A stretch of 64,000 nucleotides of DNA, taken from positions 124,001 to 188,000 of the forward strand of contig NZ_SGWI01000001.1 of the NCBI RefSeq assembly GCF_004519405.1, in the 5' to 3' direction. Positions 8,339 through 18,271 of the stretch are shown here, one piece after another (position 1 is the stretch's first letter; every line of letters starts with the position of its first letter). A program made the position numbers and the translations under genes. The DNA comes from Pseudomonas sp. BCA17. Its GTDB lineage: Bacteria > Pseudomonadota > Gammaproteobacteria > Pseudomonadales > Pseudomonadaceae. The notes under the pieces are model-generated. The model was not told the DNA's origin. It worked only from the letters and a program-made list of their open reading frames with translations, and ran no database searches.

Positions 8339-9277
8339 TCAGCGAGCCGCGGTGGGCTTTTTCAGCAAGATGAAGCCTGAAATAAGGATAAGGGCCAGGC
8401 CGGCCGCAGTTCGGCCATTGAGTACTTCATTGAACAGCAGGGCTCCCCAGGCGATAGCGAAGATCAGGTAGGTGTAATCGAATGCGCCAATGACAGAGGT
8501 CTCGCCGATTTGATAAGCCCGCGCGATGCCGGTACTGACCAGTACCATCAAGACCGCCAGCAGCACCATTACGCCCCAGTCACTGATCGTCATAGGCGAC
8601 CAGCCGCCCACCAGGAATCGCAGGCCCTCGTTGCCCGGTAGATGTGGGCCGGTCTGTGCGACGACAATGCTACCCACCACCCCCATCAACAGCAGGACAA
8701 TGTTCAGCGCCAAGGCAAGGTGAATCGGTGACTCATTCGCGCATTTGCCTTTGGTCACGACCGCTGCGAGCGCATAGAAAATCGCAGCGAGAATGGGCAG
8801 CAGTGTCCATAAGTTGAAGTCACCCTGGCTTGGCCCGAGTGTGACTACCACCCCGACGAACCCCACCAGAATGGCCAGCCATTTGCGCGGTGTGACATGC
8901 TCGTTCAGGGTGATTGCCGAGAACACAGCGATAAACAGAGGTGTCGTATAAATTGCCAATGCGGCAATGGTCAGGCTGATGAAGGGCAGTGCGCTGTAAA
9001 AAGCGACCCACATTAACGCGAGCAGCAGGCTTCGTGTGCCGACCCACAAGGGGGACAGGAGCCATTGCTGCGTTGTGTCGCGGCGGTACATCAGCAAAGC
9101 GGCGAACATGCCAATGGCCAGGAGCGAGCGAATCACATAGAGCTGCCACATCGACGTCTCGGCACTGGTGGCCTTGATAAGCGCGTCTGACACTGACAAC
9201 AGGAACACCGAAGCCACGACGATGAGAATGCTTTGTCGGTTTTCGGCGGCGGTAACTGTTGTAGTGGTTGCAGGCAT
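8339..9277 (-). CDS. DMT-superfamily (EamA) transporter
   Basis: Encodes 312 residues with about ten hydrophobic segments in two EamA repeats (about residues 15-150 and 165-305), the architecture of drug/metabolite exporters of the inner membrane. Motifs such as LYVIRSLLAIGMF in the first half and FDYTYLIFAIAWGALLFNE in the second are typical. The protein ends in a short basic tail (LLKKPTAAR). The substrate cannot be inferred. It stands alone between two chemoreceptor genes, both on the other strand. Confidence 0.87.
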   Translation of the reverse strand: MPATTTTVTAAENRQSILIVVASVFLLSVSDALIKATSAETSMWQLYVIRSLLAIGMFAALLMYRRDTTQQWLLSPLWVGTRSLLLALMWVAFYSALPFISLTIAALAIYTTPLFIAVFSAITLNEHVTPRKWLAILVGFVGVVVTLGPSQGDFNLWTLLPILAAIFYALAAVVTKGKCANESPIHLALALNIVLLLMGVVGSIVVAQTGPHLPGNEGLRFLVGGWSPMTISDWGVMVLLAVLMVLVSTGIARAYQIGETSVIGAFDYTYLIFAIAWGALLFNEVLNGRTAAGLALILISGFILLKKPTAAR

Positions 9278-9539
9278 GATGATTCCTTATTTGATCAACC
9301 TTGAATCGCCCCAAGGGGCGCTCTCCTAAAACCCAGTCGGCAAGATGTTACGCATTGGCCAACATTACTGCCTGCCTGGACGTTCGCCGTGCAAAAGCTC
9401 CCATGATCACCCTAAAGTGCGTACGATCGCGGTCGATAATTCAGAGTACGCATGGATTTTATCCTCCCTTATAACAACACATGCGACGTTCAGCGCTAGC
9501 GTTTCCCCTTGCCAAAAACTATAACTCGCGGGTGAAGTC

Positions 9540-11483
9540 ATGAATATCAAGCAGAAGCTGACCTGGGCGTTCGCGGCTATTGCGTGCGTCCCGGTCATCC
9601 TGGTCGCCGTTTTGGTAGCGTTGAATCTGCGAGAAGGGGCCCAGGCCAATTTCCTCGAGAGCAGCGGTCGCGAGATCCGCCAGATCGAAAATGGCATGAA
9701 GCAGTTTTTCGACGGCATCAGCCAAAACGTCGATTACGTAGCCAAGGATCCGCGCGTTGTCGCGGCCAAAGACCTCAAGAGCTACGCAGGCGCCGACGCC
9801 GCGCAAATTCCGCTCACGCAGACCAACAAAGAGCTGCTGGCGATATTCGACCAGTTCGCCAAAAGCCATCCGAGTACGGCTTACCTGTCCCTGGGGCTGA
9901 GCGATGGCGGCTACGCCAGCTGGCCGGACGACACCAAACTGAACAACTATGACCCACGTGTACGCCCCTGGTACAAAGCGGCCATCGCCGCGCCAGGCGT
10001 CACCGTGCGCACCGGTGCCTATTATTGGGCGCCGGACGATGCGACGCTGATCGGCACGGTGCACACTGTCGCCGATACCGCCGGGAATATCCTGGGAGTG
10101 GTTGGGCTGGACGTGTCGCTCAAACAGCTCACCGAGCTGGTGCGCAACATCAAGCTGGGCGACAGCGGCTACCTGATGCTGGTGGAAGCCAACGGTAACG
10201 TTTTGGTAGACCCCAGCGACGCCAAGCACAACTTCAAACCCCTGGGCGACCTGGGCGCCAACTACGCCGAACTGGCCAAGCGAGGCGACGGCGTGACCCA
10301 GATCGAGATTGATGGCGTGCCCTACATGGCCAACGTGGTCAGTTCCAAAGACCTGGGCTGGCGCTTTATCGGCCTGATCAAGCGTGATGAAGTGATGGCC
10401 GCCGCCACCCGCCTGACGTGGTTGATCGCCGCTATTGCCGCGGCATTGGCGTTGGTGTTCGCGATAGTCGGCGCCAGCTTTGCCAGCGTCATCGTGCGTC
10501 CGATTCGCGGCGTGGCCGACGGCCTGCAAGAAATCGCCGAAGGAGAGGGCGACCTGACGCGTCAACTCAAGGTGCAGGGCAAGGACGAAACCTCCAGCCT
10601 GGCGGGCTGGTTCAACCAGTTCCTGGGCATGATCGCACAATTGGTGCAGCGCATCGGCAACGCCTCCTCCGACCTGCAGGCTGCCGCCACCGACACCAGC
10701 GAAGTGGCCAACAACATGAACCAGGCCGCCGGTCGCCAGCGTGAAGCCGTGGAGCTGGTGAGCACTGCGTTCAACGAAATGGTCGCTACCGCCAATGAAG
10801 TCGCGCGTTCATGCAGCGCCGCCGCGTCGAGTGCCGACGAAGGCTATCGCGACGTGCATGACGGCCAACAGCACATCGGCGAAGCCACCGGCAGTGTGCT
10901 CAAGCTCAGCGAAGACCTGCAAAAGTCTACCCAGACCATGCAGTTGCTGGAGCAGGACAGCCAGAACATCAACACCATTCTCGACACCATCCGCTCGATT
11001 GCCGAGCAGACCAACCTGCTGGCGCTCAACGCAGCGATTGAAGCGGCCCGCGCCGGCGACCAGGGCCGGGGTTTCGCCGTGGTTGCCGACGAAGTCCGCG
11101 CCCTGGCTCGTCGCACAGCCGACTCCACCGGCGAGATCGACAGCTTGCTGGGCAATCTCGCCCGCCGCACCCAGGAGGTCACGCAACAGATGCAGGGCAG
11201 CCTGCAGGTGTCCCACGCCAGTGTGGAACGCATCCAGCAGGCACGTGACAGCTTCGACAAGATCCGTGGTTCGGTGGACTCGATCCGCGACCAGAATACC
11301 CAGATCGCCACGGCTGCCGAGGAGCAGCACCAGGTGGCCGAAGAGATCAATCGGCACATCGCGCAGATCCACGCCGATGCCCAACTGGTCGAAGGCTTTG
11401 CCCAGTCCTCACAGGCAGGCTCGGGCCGATTGATAGAGATTTCCGGTCAGCTCAAAGGCTTGGTGGGTCGTTTCAAATATTAG
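9540..11483 (+). CDS. Methyl-accepting chemotaxis protein, double-Cache type
   Basis: Encodes 647 residues. The first membrane segment is at about 8-30, followed by a periplasmic double-Cache ligand domain (about 35-285) containing [11 protein letters not shown], the signature loop of the membrane-distal Cache module, and [17 protein letters not shown] in the proximal one. A second membrane segment lies at about 290-312, then a HAMP linker ([20 protein letters not shown]) and the signalling bundle with [19 protein letters not shown] near residue 490-508. dCache receptors of pseudomonads often bind amino acids, organic acids or amines; the ligand here is unknown. The C-terminus lacks a CheR-tethering pentapeptide. 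A fossil of a manganese catalase gene begins a few bases after the stop. Confidence 0.93.
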   Translation: MNIKQKLTWAFAAIACVPVILVAVLVALNLREGAQANFLESSGREIRQIENGMKQFFDGISQNVDYVAKDPRVVAAKDLKSYAGADAAQIPLTQTNKELLAIFDQFAKSHPSTAYLSLGLSDGGYASWPDDTKLNNYDPRVRPWYKAAIAAPGVTVRTGAYYWAPDDATLIGTVHTVADTAGNILGVVGLDVSLKQLTELVRNIKLGDSGYLMLVEANGNVLVDPSDAKHNFKPLGDLGANYAELAKRGDGVTQIEIDGVPYMANVVSSKDLGWRFIGLIKRDEVMAAATRLTWLIAAIAAALALVFAIVGASFASVIVRPIRGVADGLQEIAEGEGDLTRQLKVQGKDETSSLAGWFNQFLGMIAQLVQRIGNASSDLQAAATDTSEVANNMNQAAGRQREAVELVSTAFNEMVATANEVARSCSAAASSADEGYRDVHDGQQHIGEATGSVLKLSEDLQKSTQTMQLLEQDSQNINTILDTIRSIAEQTNLLALNAAIEAARAGDQGRGFAVVADEVRALARRTADSTGEIDSLLGNLARRTQEVTQQMQGSLQVSHASVERIQQARDSFDKIRGSVDSIRDQNTQIATAAEEQHQVAEEINRHIAQIHADAQLVEGFAQSSQAGSGRLIEISGQLKGLVGRFKY

Positions 11484-11485
11484 TG

Positions 11486-11578
11486 AATATGAAGGCGCGA
11501 ACGATGTCCGACCCCGAGAGTAACCCCATCACCGGCGCCGATCTGGGCGCGGGCGTTCAGGGGCAACCAGACGCTTGA
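11486..11578 (+). pseudogene. Fossil 3' end of a manganese catalase gene
   Basis: Starting 3 nt after the chemoreceptor stop, one frame reads MKARTMSDPESNPITGADLG followed by AGVQGQPDA and TGA. This aligns without gaps to the C-terminus of the manganese catalase encoded at 14058-14939 (MKIRTASDPLSEPLTGAELG...): about 16 of the first 23 residues agree, while codons differ widely. Nothing upstream in this frame matches, because the chemoreceptor occupies it. A terminator follows at once, as expected for a gene end. I infer a second, divergent manganese catalase gene of which only the last 30 codons survive. Confidence 0.65.
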
Positions 11579-11586
11579 TGATCAGT

Positions 11587-11617
11587 ACCGCACGCCGCAA
11601 CGGCGTGTGGTCTTTTT
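11587..11617 (+). terminator. Rho-independent terminator
   Basis: ACCGCACGCCG (11587-11597), loop CAA, CGGCGTGTGGT (11601-11611), one G-T wobble, then CTTTTT. It directly follows the catalase fossil and now serves the chemoreceptor gene. Confidence 0.88.
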
Positions 11618-11682
11618 AGGTAGGAAAGGACATGGCATTCTCCCCATCGTCCGCGAGAACTCCGCCTTTGAGGGAATAGCGC

Positions 11683-12246
11683 ATGACAATTCAATCGCGA
11701 CTCAGCGAATTGACCGAAGCGAGCATGGACGACGCTCAGCGCGCAGTTCTCAAGGACATTATTGCGGGACCACGCGGGAACCTGGATGGTCCATTCCTTG
11801 CCTGGATTCAAAGTCCGGAACTGGCCAATCATGCACAGCGCCTGGGGGCGTTCTGTCGGTATGGCACGCGGCTTGAACTACGCCTGACCGAACTTGCGAT
11901 CCTGTTCACTGCCGCCTGGTGGCAGTCCCAGGCGGAGTGGCAGATTCATGAGCCTATTGCACGCTCTGCAGGCGTTAGTGACGCCGTGATCGAGGCCTTA
12001 AAGCGGCAGACGCCGCCGCCGTTTACACGAGCAGACGAGGAATTGGTCTACCGCCTCGGCAAGACGCTTTATGAGACTCGCCGTATCGATGACTCGCTCT
12101 ACGCGCGGGCAATTTGGGCATTCGGAGAGCCGGCCGTAGTCGAGCTAGTCGGTGTTTTCGGATACTACGCGCTAGTGGCAATGACGCTTAATGTGTTTTC
12201 GGTGCGCCGTGATACCGATGCACCGCTGCCATTTGCTGAGCTATGA
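11683..12246 (+). CDS. Carboxymuconolactone decarboxylase-family protein
   Basis: Encodes 187 residues of the all-helical CMD/AhpD-like fold. LRLTELAILFTAAWWQSQAE followed by WQIHEPIARSAGV is the family core: the Glu, Trp and His positions are those of carboxymuconolactone decarboxylases. The CxxC pair of AhpD-type peroxidase partners is absent, so a redox role is unlikely. Distant members act on lactones or unknown substrates. It is not beside a protocatechuate pathway, so the reaction is open. The start ATG follows GAGGGAATAGCGC, a good ribosome site. Confidence 0.82.
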   Translation: MTIQSRLSELTEASMDDAQRAVLKDIIAGPRGNLDGPFLAWIQSPELANHAQRLGAFCRYGTRLELRLTELAILFTAAWWQSQAEWQIHEPIARSAGVSDAVIEALKRQTPPPFTRADEELVYRLGKTLYETRRIDDSLYARAIWAFGEPAVVELVGVFGYYALVAMTLNVFSVRRDTDAPLPFAEL

Positions 12247-12446
12247 GTGCGTTGTTGAACTAACGAATGCTCGGGGTTGTGATCAAGCGCGGATAGAAAG
12301 TAGCAAGCGAGCGGCTAGGACGTGCGACCGGCTCAAGCTGGACTTTACAGCCGGACGCTTAGCCCTATGCGTAAGTGATAGAACTATAAAATGGGCGAAA
12401 TCACTGACCCTGCTGGCTCAGCGACCTTCTTCGCCCTTATTGTCCA

Positions 12447-13670
12447 CTAGGTGTTTAACAACACGCCGCTTTGGTCCAATTCGGCGAGAGGTAGGCTTGA
12501 ATCACCTGGGGTGAGGATGACTTTCCTGCAGTCGTCTTGTTTCTTGTCGAATAACTTATAACCTTCAGCCGCCTGTTCCAATGACATCCGGTGACTGATG
12601 ATCACCTCCGGGGCCAGGCGACCGGTCTCGATATGCTCAAGTAGTTCTGGCAGGTAACGCTGAACGTGAGTCTGGCCCATCTTGAATGTCAGACCTTTGT
12701 CGAACGCATCGCCGAACAGGAAGCCATGGATGAATCCAGCGTACACGCCAGGCACACTCACCACGCCACCGCGTCTGACGGCGGCAATGCACTGACGTAA
12801 CGCCTTACCGCTGCTGCCTTCCAGTTTGAGCGTCGCAAGGAGGGTTTCGGTGGTGCTCCCTTTGGCCTCAAAGCCTACCGCGTCTACGACGCCGTCAACA
12901 CCCCGCATGCCCTTGGTCTGACGAATGATAGTGTCCGCCGGGTCGTCGTCCTCATCAAAATTGATTGGAATCACACCGTAGGTTTTTTGCGCGTAAGCCA
13001 GTCGATAGGGGTGGTGGTCGACCATAAAGATCTGCTCGGCGCCGAGCATTCGGGCGCAGGCGGCACTCAATAAACCGACAGGGCCAGCGCCGTAGATGGC
13101 AATGCTCGAGCCGTTGCCGATACCCGCGTTCGTCACCGCTTGAAAAGCGGTGGGCAATATGTCCGAAAGAAATAACACCTTGTCATCCGAGAGTGCCCCC
13201 GGCACTTTGAAAGGGCCCGTATTCGCTTTTGGCACGCGCACGTACTCTGCCTGGCCTCCTGGGATACCGCCATATAAATGGCTGAAACCAAACAGCGCCG
13301 CGCCGGGTGGGATGGCCTTTTTATTCATTATCGCACCGCGGCCGGTGTTCGTCGTTTCACAGGCGGCGAACAAATCCATATCACAAAAGAAGCAGTGGCC
13401 ACAGGCAATGACAAAAGGGATGACGACGCGGTCGCCGGGTCGAACTGCGGTGACATCTGACCCTGCTTCTTCGACGATACCCATAAATTCATGGCCAAAA
13501 ATATCACCATGCTCCACTGCGGGAATTTTACCGCGGTACAAATGCAGATCGGATCCGCAAATCGCCGTCGCGGTAACTCGGAGAATGATGTCATCACTCT
13601 CTTCAATTATTGGATCGGGCACAGTGTCGACTTTAACGCTGTGCGCGCCGTGATAAGTGAGCGCTCTCAT
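12447..13670 (-). CDS. Zinc-dependent alcohol dehydrogenase, formaldehyde dehydrogenase-like
   Basis: Encodes 407 residues of the medium-chain dehydrogenase family. Catalytic zinc ligands are Cys38 (TAICGSDLH), His60 and Glu61 (FGHEFMG). The structural zinc site is Cys90, Cys93, Cys96 and Cys104. The Rossmann motif [11 protein letters not shown] is near residue 193. The inserted loops (for example [14 protein letters not shown]) match the glutathione-independent formaldehyde dehydrogenase-like branch. It probably oxidises an aldehyde or alcohol with NAD+. It is divergent from the manganese catalase gene across a 387-nt gap; both are commonly found in stress-related clusters of pseudomonads. 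The start is ATG at 13670. Confidence 0.88.
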   Translation of the reverse strand: MRALTYHGAHSVKVDTVPDPIIEESDDIILRVTATAICGSDLHLYRGKIPAVEHGDIFGHEFMGIVEEAGSDVTAVRPGDRVVIPFVIACGHCFFCDMDLFAACETTNTGRGAIMNKKAIPPGAALFGFSHLYGGIPGGQAEYVRVPKANTGPFKVPGALSDDKVLFLSDILPTAFQAVTNAGIGNGSSIAIYGAGPVGLLSAACARMLGAEQIFMVDHHPYRLAYAQKTYGVIPINFDEDDDPADTIIRQTKGMRGVDGVVDAVGFEAKGSTTETLLATLKLEGSSGKALRQCIAAVRRGGVVSVPGVYAGFIHGFLFGDAFDKGLTFKMGQTHVQRYLPELLEHIETGRLAPEVIISHRMSLEQAAEGYKLFDKKQDDCRKVILTPGDSSLPLAELDQSGVLLNT

Positions 13671-14057
13671 ATTTTTTTCCTCTGATTAAATGCTGGTAAG
13701 TGGGAGAGCAGCGGCATAACGCGGAAGTTCATAGTTATACGGCGTCATGTGACTGACGGTCGCTATCACATGGAGAAAGAAATTCAGTTGTCGGGTGGGG
13801 CCGTAACCGCTGCAAAGGTTCAATTTAATCTGAATTTTTGAAATGGTTTCTTGTGATAAAAATAATTTCTGCATGAATTCAACTGCCTAGAACTAAAGGC
13901 GAGCGAATCCTAAATATATTGAACTACCTCAATGCAACCGTCGGTCACGTCGCGGGTGAATAAAAGAAATTAATAGTCGCGACACTTTTCACAATTCATA
14001 CGTGCGGCAACAGACATTTAAGGTTGCCGTGTTCGAGCCTGTTTAGAGGAAGCTATT
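13671..14057. other. Divergent intergenic region
   Basis: 387 nt between the alcohol dehydrogenase and manganese catalase genes. AT-rich, especially at 13800-13960 (for example TAAATATATTGAAC near 13911), so it probably carries promoters for both genes. No gene is seen. Confidence 0.45.
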
Positions 14058-14939
14058 ATGTTTTTACATAACAAACGACTGCAGTACACAGTGCGCGTTG
14101 CTCAACCCAATCCTGGGCTGGCGAATTTATTGCTGGAGCAATTTGGTGGTGCGAACGGCGAGTTGGCGGCTGCAGCGCGATATTTCACCCAGGCATTAGC
14201 GGAAGAGGACCCAGGGCGCAAAGATCTGCTTATGGACATTGCCACTGAAGAATTGAGCCACCTTGAAATCGTGGGGTCCATCATCGTAATGCTCAACCGC
14301 GGTGCCAAAGGTCAGCTGGCGGAAGGCGTCCAGGAAGAAGGGGAGCTTTACCGCGCTATAAATGGCGCCGGCAATGACTCGCATATTACCAGCTTGCTGT
14401 ATGGCGCCGGCGCTCCGCTGGTGAACTCCGCTGGTGTGCCTTGGACCGCAGCCTATGTTGACTCGATCACCGAGCCCACAGCGGACTTCCGTTCAAATAT
14501 CGCAGCGGAAGCACGTGCAAAGATCCTTTACGAGCGCTTAATCAACGTCACTGACGACCCTGGCGTCAAGGAAGCCCTCGGGTTTTTAATGACGCGTGAG
14601 ATTGCGCACCAAAAGTCATTTGAAAAAGCCCTGCATGCCATTCAGCCGAATTTCCCCCAAGGCAAACTTCCCGGCATGCCGGAGTTCACCAGTAAGTATT
14701 TCAACATGTCAGGCGAGCCAAATGTTCGTGGCCCGTGGAACGAGGGCGGGGACTGGGAGTATGTTGAAAGTCCGGCACCGGCCGTCGACGGTGGGGATGG
14801 GTCGGCGACTGTCGATTTGTCGCCTGAAGATGCGAGCGTATTGGAAGATATGAAAATCAGGACTGCTTCTGATCCGCTCAGCGAGCCTTTAACAGGCGCT
14901 GAATTGGGCTCAGGTTTGGTACAGGGTAAAAATGCATAG
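14058..14939 (+). CDS. Manganese catalase
   Basis: Encodes 293 residues of the non-haem dimanganese catalase family, which dismutes H2O2 to water and O2. The ferritin-like four-helix bundle carries the metal ligands at the expected spacing: Glu35 (GANGE), Glu65 and His68 (TEELSH), Glu151 (AAEARAK) and His184 (REIAHQ). The C-terminal extension ends ...LTGAELGSGLVQGKNA. Ribosome site GAGGAAG precedes the ATG. It is a single-gene unit closed by a strong terminator. Neighbouring stress genes and the lack of haem suit a stationary-phase or desiccation role, by inference. Confidence 0.93.
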   Translation: MFLHNKRLQYTVRVAQPNPGLANLLLEQFGGANGELAAAARYFTQALAEEDPGRKDLLMDIATEELSHLEIVGSIIVMLNRGAKGQLAEGVQEEGELYRAINGAGNDSHITSLLYGAGAPLVNSAGVPWTAAYVDSITEPTADFRSNIAAEARAKILYERLINVTDDPGVKEALGFLMTREIAHQKSFEKALHAIQPNFPQGKLPGMPEFTSKYFNMSGEPNVRGPWNEGGDWEYVESPAPAVDGGDGSATVDLSPEDASVLEDMKIRTASDPLSEPLTGAELGSGLVQGKNA

Positions 14940-14946
14940 TCGTTCA

Positions 14947-14973
14947 GGCGGCCCTTGGCGGGGCCGCCTTTTT
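14947..14973 (+). terminator. Rho-independent terminator of the catalase gene
   Basis: GGCGGCCC (14947-14954), 6-nt loop, GGGCCGCC (14961-14968), then TTTTT. It lies 8 nt after the stop codon. Confidence 0.93.
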
Positions 14974-15265
14974 GATCTCGAATATAAGCAGTACGGATTG
15001 AGCTGCATTGAACATTCATTAATACCACTTATGCCTATAAGTATTTTATAGCCAAACGCTTTGTGATGATGGGAACTTATGCCAATCTTTTGGAGCTGCT
15101 ACCAGTTCGCCTGATTCAATCTCGTGCGTTTGTAAAGTCCGGGTTCCTCCTTAGTCCGCAGACTTTTTCTGAACTTCACTGTTTTGTCCTTCTCATACAT
15201 TTAAGCATCCGGCGGTTGTTCGCACGTCTGGGCTATTTGTATTACAGATAAAACGAGTACTGACC
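14974..15265. other. Intergenic, upstream of the APC permease
   Basis: About 290 nt. A 62-codon frame (15063-15251) is present but has no ribosome site and no protein-like pattern. The region presumably holds the permease promoter. Confidence 0.4.
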
Positions 15266-16582
15266 ATGTCAACTGCCAAACCCAAGACCGCGTTACGCCG
15301 AGCCGTGACGGTGCCTATGCTTTATTTGTTTATCCTCGGCGATGTATTGGGGGCGGGTGTATACGCATTGGTCGGGTCTATCGCAGGCGAGGTCGGGGGC
15401 GCGATCTGGCTCCCACTGCTGGTTGCGCTATTTTTCGCCATGCTCACTGCGGGCTCTTACGCAGAACTGGTGACCAAATACCCTCACGCGGGCGCTGCGT
15501 CTGTATTCGCGGAGAAAGCCTTCCATTCACCGGTGATCTCTTTTTTAGTCGGGTTCTGCATGTTGGCCGCTGCCATTACCAGCGCGGCTGGGCTGGCACT
15601 CGCGTTCGCCGGCGACTATCTCGCAGCGTTCGTTGATGTGCCTCCGCACATCGCTGCGCTGGTTTTTCTGGTAGCCGTCGCGCTGCTCAATGCTCGCGGC
15701 ATTAAGGAATCCCTCAGCGCGAATTTGGTTATGACGGTCATCGAGCTCTCAGGGCTCATTCTCGTGGTCGTAGCGGCTGCTTGGTACTTCAGGACAGGGC
15801 AGGGTGATCTTGCCCGTACGATTGAGTTCAAGTCTGGAGTCAGTCCCATACTTGCGGTTCTTGGGGCCGCATTACTCGCATTTTATTCATTTGTAGGGTT
15901 TGAGACCTCAGCCAATCTTGCTGAGGAGATTCGAGACGTACGCACCGTTTACCCGCGTGCCTTGTTTGCCGCTTTAATCACAGCCGGGGTTGCCTATATG
16001 GCTGTAGGGGTCGCCGCCGCTTCGGTGCTGCCTATCGAAAGGTTGGTGGCAACTTCGGCACCACTTCTGGAAGTAGTGCGAGCCTCTGGATTAAGCATAC
16101 CACCGCAAGTGTTTGCCTTTATCGCACTGGTGGCGGTAGCCAATGGGGCACTTCTAACAATGATAATGGCTAGCCGTCTCACCTACGGCATGGCCAACCT
16201 GGGCTTGCTGCCCGGCGTATTCGGCAGCGTGCTGTCCGAAAGGCGTACGCCATGGGTCGCGATTGTTGCGACCACGGCAGTGGCCATTGCATTAACGCTG
16301 ACGGGAACCCTTGCGACTCTGGCCGAAACCGTCGTGCTGCTGCTGTTGTTCGTCTTCCTCAGTACCAACGTAGCAGTACTGGTACTGCGTCGCGACCCTG
16401 TTGCAGAAGCACATTTTCGCGTGCCCACCTGGGTACCCGTGCTGGCGGTGGTTTCTTGCCTGATCCTGCTCAGCCAGCAAGGCCTGGGTACTTGGCTCCG
16501 CGCCGGTGCTCTGGTACTGGTGGGCGTGTTGCTGTACGGCTGCACGCGCTTGGCTACGCGGCAAACCGTAACCTCCGTCTAG
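15266..16582 (+). CDS. APC-family amino acid permease
   Basis: Encodes 438 residues with about 12 membrane segments. The opening segment LYLFILGDVLGAGVYALVG contains the broken-helix motif of the amino acid-polyamine-organocation superfamily (G-[SA]-G-[IV] type, here GAGVY), and FYSFVGFETSANLAEE is the conserved TM6 substrate region. It is likely an inner-membrane proton-coupled amino acid transporter; substrate unknown. The stop overlaps the stop of the convergent HAD gene by 4 nt, so no terminator separates them. Confidence 0.88.
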   Translation: MSTAKPKTALRRAVTVPMLYLFILGDVLGAGVYALVGSIAGEVGGAIWLPLLVALFFAMLTAGSYAELVTKYPHAGAASVFAEKAFHSPVISFLVGFCMLAAAITSAAGLALAFAGDYLAAFVDVPPHIAALVFLVAVALLNARGIKESLSANLVMTVIELSGLILVVVAAAWYFRTGQGDLARTIEFKSGVSPILAVLGAALLAFYSFVGFETSANLAEEIRDVRTVYPRALFAALITAGVAYMAVGVAAASVLPIERLVATSAPLLEVVRASGLSIPPQVFAFIALVAVANGALLTMIMASRLTYGMANLGLLPGVFGSVLSERRTPWVAIVATTAVAIALTLTGTLATLAETVVLLLLFVFLSTNVAVLVLRRDPVAEAHFRVPTWVPVLAVVSCLILLSQQGLGTWLRAGALVLVGVLLYGCTRLATRQTVTSV

Positions 16583-17253
16583 GGGCGCGACGCGATTTCG
16601 TCCAAGTGATGCAACAAGTCCGACGGGTCTTCGTAAACCCTGAGTGCGCCGGCCCGCTCGAGCTCGCCGATGTCGTAGCCTCCCGACAGCAGACCCACCC
16701 CGGTTGCCTTGCAACGCCTGGCGGCGAGCATATCCCAGATGGCATCGCCGACCACCAGGCAGTCTTCGATGGGGACCTCGAGTTTTTGCGCGGCGGCCAG
16801 GAACAGATCCGGGTCGGGCTTGCCGTACGTTACGTCATCACGGGTGATGAGGTTGATGTCCTCGGCCGTCAGGCCCAAAGCCTTGAGGTTGATCCGTGCA
16901 GTATCAACCCCGCCGCTGGTGGCGATGCACCACTTGATGCCGTCGCGGTCCAGCGTCTGCAGCAACTCCACCGCGCCAGGCAGTGCGATGATCTGACTTT
17001 GCAGGGCTTCATAGGCTGAGGCGTGTTTACTGCTCAACCGTTTGGCCTGCTCTTCGCTGATCGACACGCCGGTTTCGCGCGAGAGTGTCTTGAGCATCAG
17101 CCCGCCGCTCATGCCTATCTTTCGGTGAATCCGCCACATGGCCAGCGGGATACCTTCCGAATCCAGGGCGGATTTCCAGGCGGCTACGTTCTGGTAGACG
17201 CTGTCGGTGAGCGTGCCGTCCAGATCGAAGATGAAAGCTGTTTGAGGTCGCAT
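16579..17253 (-). CDS. HAD-family phosphatase
   Basis: Encodes 224 residues starting MRPQTAFIFDLDGTLTDS, in which FDLDGT holds the nucleophile and acid/base aspartates (motif I). ATSGG is motif II, and KPDPDLFLAA with VGDAIWDM gives motifs III and IV. A helical cap (about residues 18-90) places it with phosphoglycolate phosphatase/beta-phosphoglucomutase-like enzymes. The substrate is not determinable. A longer frame to 17340 exists, but similarity begins at 17253. It lies 22 nt after the OBAP-like gene on the same strand, so the two are probably cotranscribed. Confidence 0.88.
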   Translation of the reverse strand: MRPQTAFIFDLDGTLTDSVYQNVAAWKSALDSEGIPLAMWRIHRKIGMSGGLMLKTLSRETGVSISEEQAKRLSSKHASAYEALQSQIIALPGAVELLQTLDRDGIKWCIATSGGVDTARINLKALGLTAEDINLITRDDVTYGKPDPDLFLAAAQKLEVPIEDCLVVGDAIWDMLAARRCKATGVGLLSGGYDIGELERAGALRVYEDPSDLLHHLDEIASRP

Positions 17254-17275
17254 GTCTGCTCCAAAGGTTGGGTGT

Positions 17276-18034
17276 TCAAGGATGATGTGAGGTGGCCGTC
17301 GGATCGGTGATCTGGATGATGTCGCCGTGTTTCCACGCATCCGCGCCCTGCGCTACGGGCGGCGCGACGATGTCGGCGCGGGCCTGTTTTTTCTTGGCGC
17401 TGTCGATGCCGAATCGGTGGTCTCGCTCGGCGACCATGTTCTGGTCGACTTGCCCATCGGCGGTGAACCCCATCATCAGTTGAGGCACCCCCAGCGGCAG
17501 GTCTTTGTTGAGGTCGGTATGCCAGGTGTGCCAGGTCTTGCCATAGGTGTGCACGAGTTTTTGCATCAGCGCGTGCTCGGCCACCTGTGGAATGCCAGGG
17601 GCGATGAGCTGACCCGATTTCACCTCATGCACGTGGCTGTGCCACAGCGCCTTTTCGGGCTCGGGCAAGCGTGCGAACAGCGGCTCACTGATGATGTATT
17701 CCACGCCCATCAGCTTGGCGTCCTTGCGGTTGCCGTCGTAGATCACGCACTGGATGACGTCCTCATTGAGGATTGAACAATAGTGGTGGGCTTCCATTTG
17801 TACGTCGGGGTGGCCGTTGTAAAAGTGGAAACCGTCGAGGTAGGCATTCAAGGCCTCCACGGGAGGGCGTGACTGGAGGAGGGCAGCGCCTGCGTCGAGC
17901 GAGCGGGTGGCAGGCGTTTTATCGCCGCCGGGCGCGACCACATTCGACGCTGAATTGTTGCCCGCGCACGCCGTGGTCAGGGTGATGAACGCCAGGAGGG
18001 AGATTGATCGAGTGGTGTTGAACGTGCTGCTCAT
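17276..18034 (-). CDS. OBAP-like (DUF1264) lipoprotein
   Basis: Encodes 252 residues. The N-terminus is a lipoprotein signal (SLLAFITLTTACAGN, lipidated Cys23). The body matches DUF1264, the oil body-associated protein family of plants and fungi: FHFYNGHPDVQMEAHHYC, then IQCVIYDGNRKDAKLMGVEY, EKALWHSHVHEVKSG and KTWHTWHTDL, with many conserved His residues. The biochemical role in bacteria is not established; the His-rich core suggests metal or lipid binding, which is inference. Probably cotranscribed with the HAD gene downstream. Confidence 0.85.
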   Translation of the reverse strand: MSSTFNTTRSISLLAFITLTTACAGNNSASNVVAPGGDKTPATRSLDAGAALLQSRPPVEALNAYLDGFHFYNGHPDVQMEAHHYCSILNEDVIQCVIYDGNRKDAKLMGVEYIISEPLFARLPEPEKALWHSHVHEVKSGQLIAPGIPQVAEHALMQKLVHTYGKTWHTWHTDLNKDLPLGVPQLMMGFTADGQVDQNMVAERDHRFGIDSAKKKQARADIVAPPVAQGADAWKHGDIIQITDPTATSHHP

Positions 18035-18271
18035 TTCCGCTTCCTTTTTGATGAACTGCTTCCAAGCCTCGTTGAAGCTGACTACTGGTAGAAGTCACCA
18101 AACGCTACGCGTTCACTAATTTTCAGCCCGGGCCGGTGCGAGGCTCGCGTCGAACCGTCGGTCGCGTGTCGGCCTTTTTTATTAAATCTTTTGCCCGGCA
18201 CGCGCTTCAGATGGCTATGCGCGCCGCTTCGGTTGTGCCTCATAACCATCAACCCTATGAGAGGTGAAAAC

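Noticed and set aside
9519..10640. 373-codon frame antisense to the double-Cache chemoreceptor
   Set aside because: Shadow of a GC-rich gene with clear domains on the other strand.
11489..11578. Independent 29-residue small protein
   Set aside because: Its similarity to the catalase C-terminus explains it better as a gene remnant.
15063..15251. 62-codon frame before the APC permease
   Set aside because: No ribosome site; composition is like intergenic DNA.
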